Shown here: positions 14,020 to 14,438 of the stretch, one piece after another | Layout: every line of letters begins with the position of its first letter | Position numbering within the stretch: position 1 is the stretch's first letter | NCBI GenBank assembly: GCA_958438515.1 | Contig: CAUBRZ010000027.1 | Coordinates: forward strand, 1-14,438 | From: an uncultured Clostridium sp. | Lineage (GTDB): Bacteria; Bacillota; Clostridia; TANB77; CAG-508 | Length of the DNA stretch: 14,438 nt | Direction of reading: 5' to 3' | Notes under the pieces: model-generated | What the model saw: the letters and a program-made list of their open reading frames with translations, nothing else | Databases searched by the model: none | What the model was told of the DNA's origin: nothing | Position numbers and translations under genes: made by a program

Positions 14020-14438
14020 TTATTGGTTTTTCCCACAGCAGTTTTTATATTTTTTCCCTGACCCACATGGACAAGGATCATTTCTACCTACTTTTGGTCC
14101 TTCATTTCTTACAGTTCTATCTACATCTGTTCCAATTTTAGACCCTCCATCAACACTATGAATTGCCTCTAATGCTGCTCCAGTAATTTTAACAGTTTCT
14201 TGTCTTTGATTATTTGCTTGTTCTCTAATATGCATTAAAATTTTTGTAACATCAAATTTAATATCATTAATCATTTCATCAAACATATCAAATCCTTCTA
14301 GTCTATATTGTACAACTGGATCTTTTTGACCATAAGCACGAAGTCCAATACCATTTTTTAATTCATCCATACTATCTATATGATTCATCCATTTTTCATC
14401 AACTACTTTAAGCATTACAACTCTTTCAAGTTCTCTCA
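14020..14438 (-). CDS. secA: Protein translocase ATPase SecA, C-terminal part
   Basis: Motor of the Sec protein-export pathway at the cell membrane. Only the last ~139 residues are in the window and the gene continues past the right edge in frame (the visible part begins 'RELERVVMLKVVDEKWMNHI', so the ATG at 14415 is internal). The visible part covers the helical scaffold/wing end ('DGLRAYGQKDP'-like GIGLRAYGQKDPVVQYR), a flexible linker, and the SEC-C zinc-binding tail 'GRNDPCPCGSGKKYKNCCGK' that contacts SecB or phospholipid. Its frame is intact. secA followed by prfB is a conserved Firmicutes order; here about 3.6 kb of other genes lie between them. Confidence 0.95.
   Translation of the reverse strand, partial: RELERVVMLKVVDEKWMNHIDSMDELKNGIGLRAYGQKDPVVQYRLEGFDMFDEMINDIKFDVTKILMHIREQANNQRQETVKITGAALEAIHSVDGGSKIGTDVDRTVRNEGPKVGRNDPCPCGSGKKYKNCCGKNQ

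Noticed and set aside
1..14438. CRISPR array, tRNA, rRNA or insertion sequence
   Set aside because: I see no regularly spaced repeats, no tRNA cloverleaf or CCA-type end, no rRNA sequence and no transposase or terminal repeats.

Overview
All genes in this window lie on the minus strand of a very AT-rich, low-GC genome. Strong GGAGG-type ribosome binding sites, U-tract intrinsic terminators, the spore genes yabP and yabQ next to divIC, and a Clostridia-like secA/prfB pair point to an uncultured, spore-forming member of the Clostridia (Bacillota). Nothing in the window allows a genus call.

Layout in the direction of transcription (high to low coordinates): the 3' end of secA with its zinc-binding SEC-C tail and a strong terminator; a 2'-5' RNA ligase-like (2H phosphoesterase) gene; a short remnant of an ABC exporter ATPase; a MATE efflux gene with a ~150-nt leader holding a terminator-like hairpin; a 62-codon gene broken by a +1 shift in an A7 run; mntP (Mn2+ efflux); prfB (release factor 2) with the classical autoregulatory +1 frameshift at CTT TGA C; an aspartokinase gene split by one extra base; a 113-aa gene of unknown function; yabP-yabQ-divIC (sporulation and division); rho, again split by one extra base; a 79-aa gene of unknown function; and an operon encoding an ECF sigma factor, a six-span membrane protein (putative anti-sigma), an ABC ATPase, an ABC permease and a 52-aa membrane protein. 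The last ~600 bp are AT-rich and hold only a truncated Xer-type recombinase fragment and possibly the first codons of a gene leaving the left edge.

The most notable observation is that rho and the aspartokinase gene are each interrupted once, by one extra C directly before a conserved glycine GGT codon (TAT-C-GGT in rho, GCT-C-GGT in aspartokinase). Both zero frames therefore meet an in-frame CGG codon, and both need a +1 shift there to give a full-length protein that otherwise looks intact. None of the other recognisable core genes in the window has an in-frame CGG; the only two others are in small genes of unknown function. With prfB and the A7 gene, four genes in 14 kb need a +1 shift and none needs a -1 shift. 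One explanation is +1 decoding at CGG-U, comparable to the AGG-Y shifts described in Perkinsus mitochondrial cox1. The competing explanations are assembly error and recent pseudogenisation. The sequence alone cannot decide between them, but the shared context makes this the thing to test.
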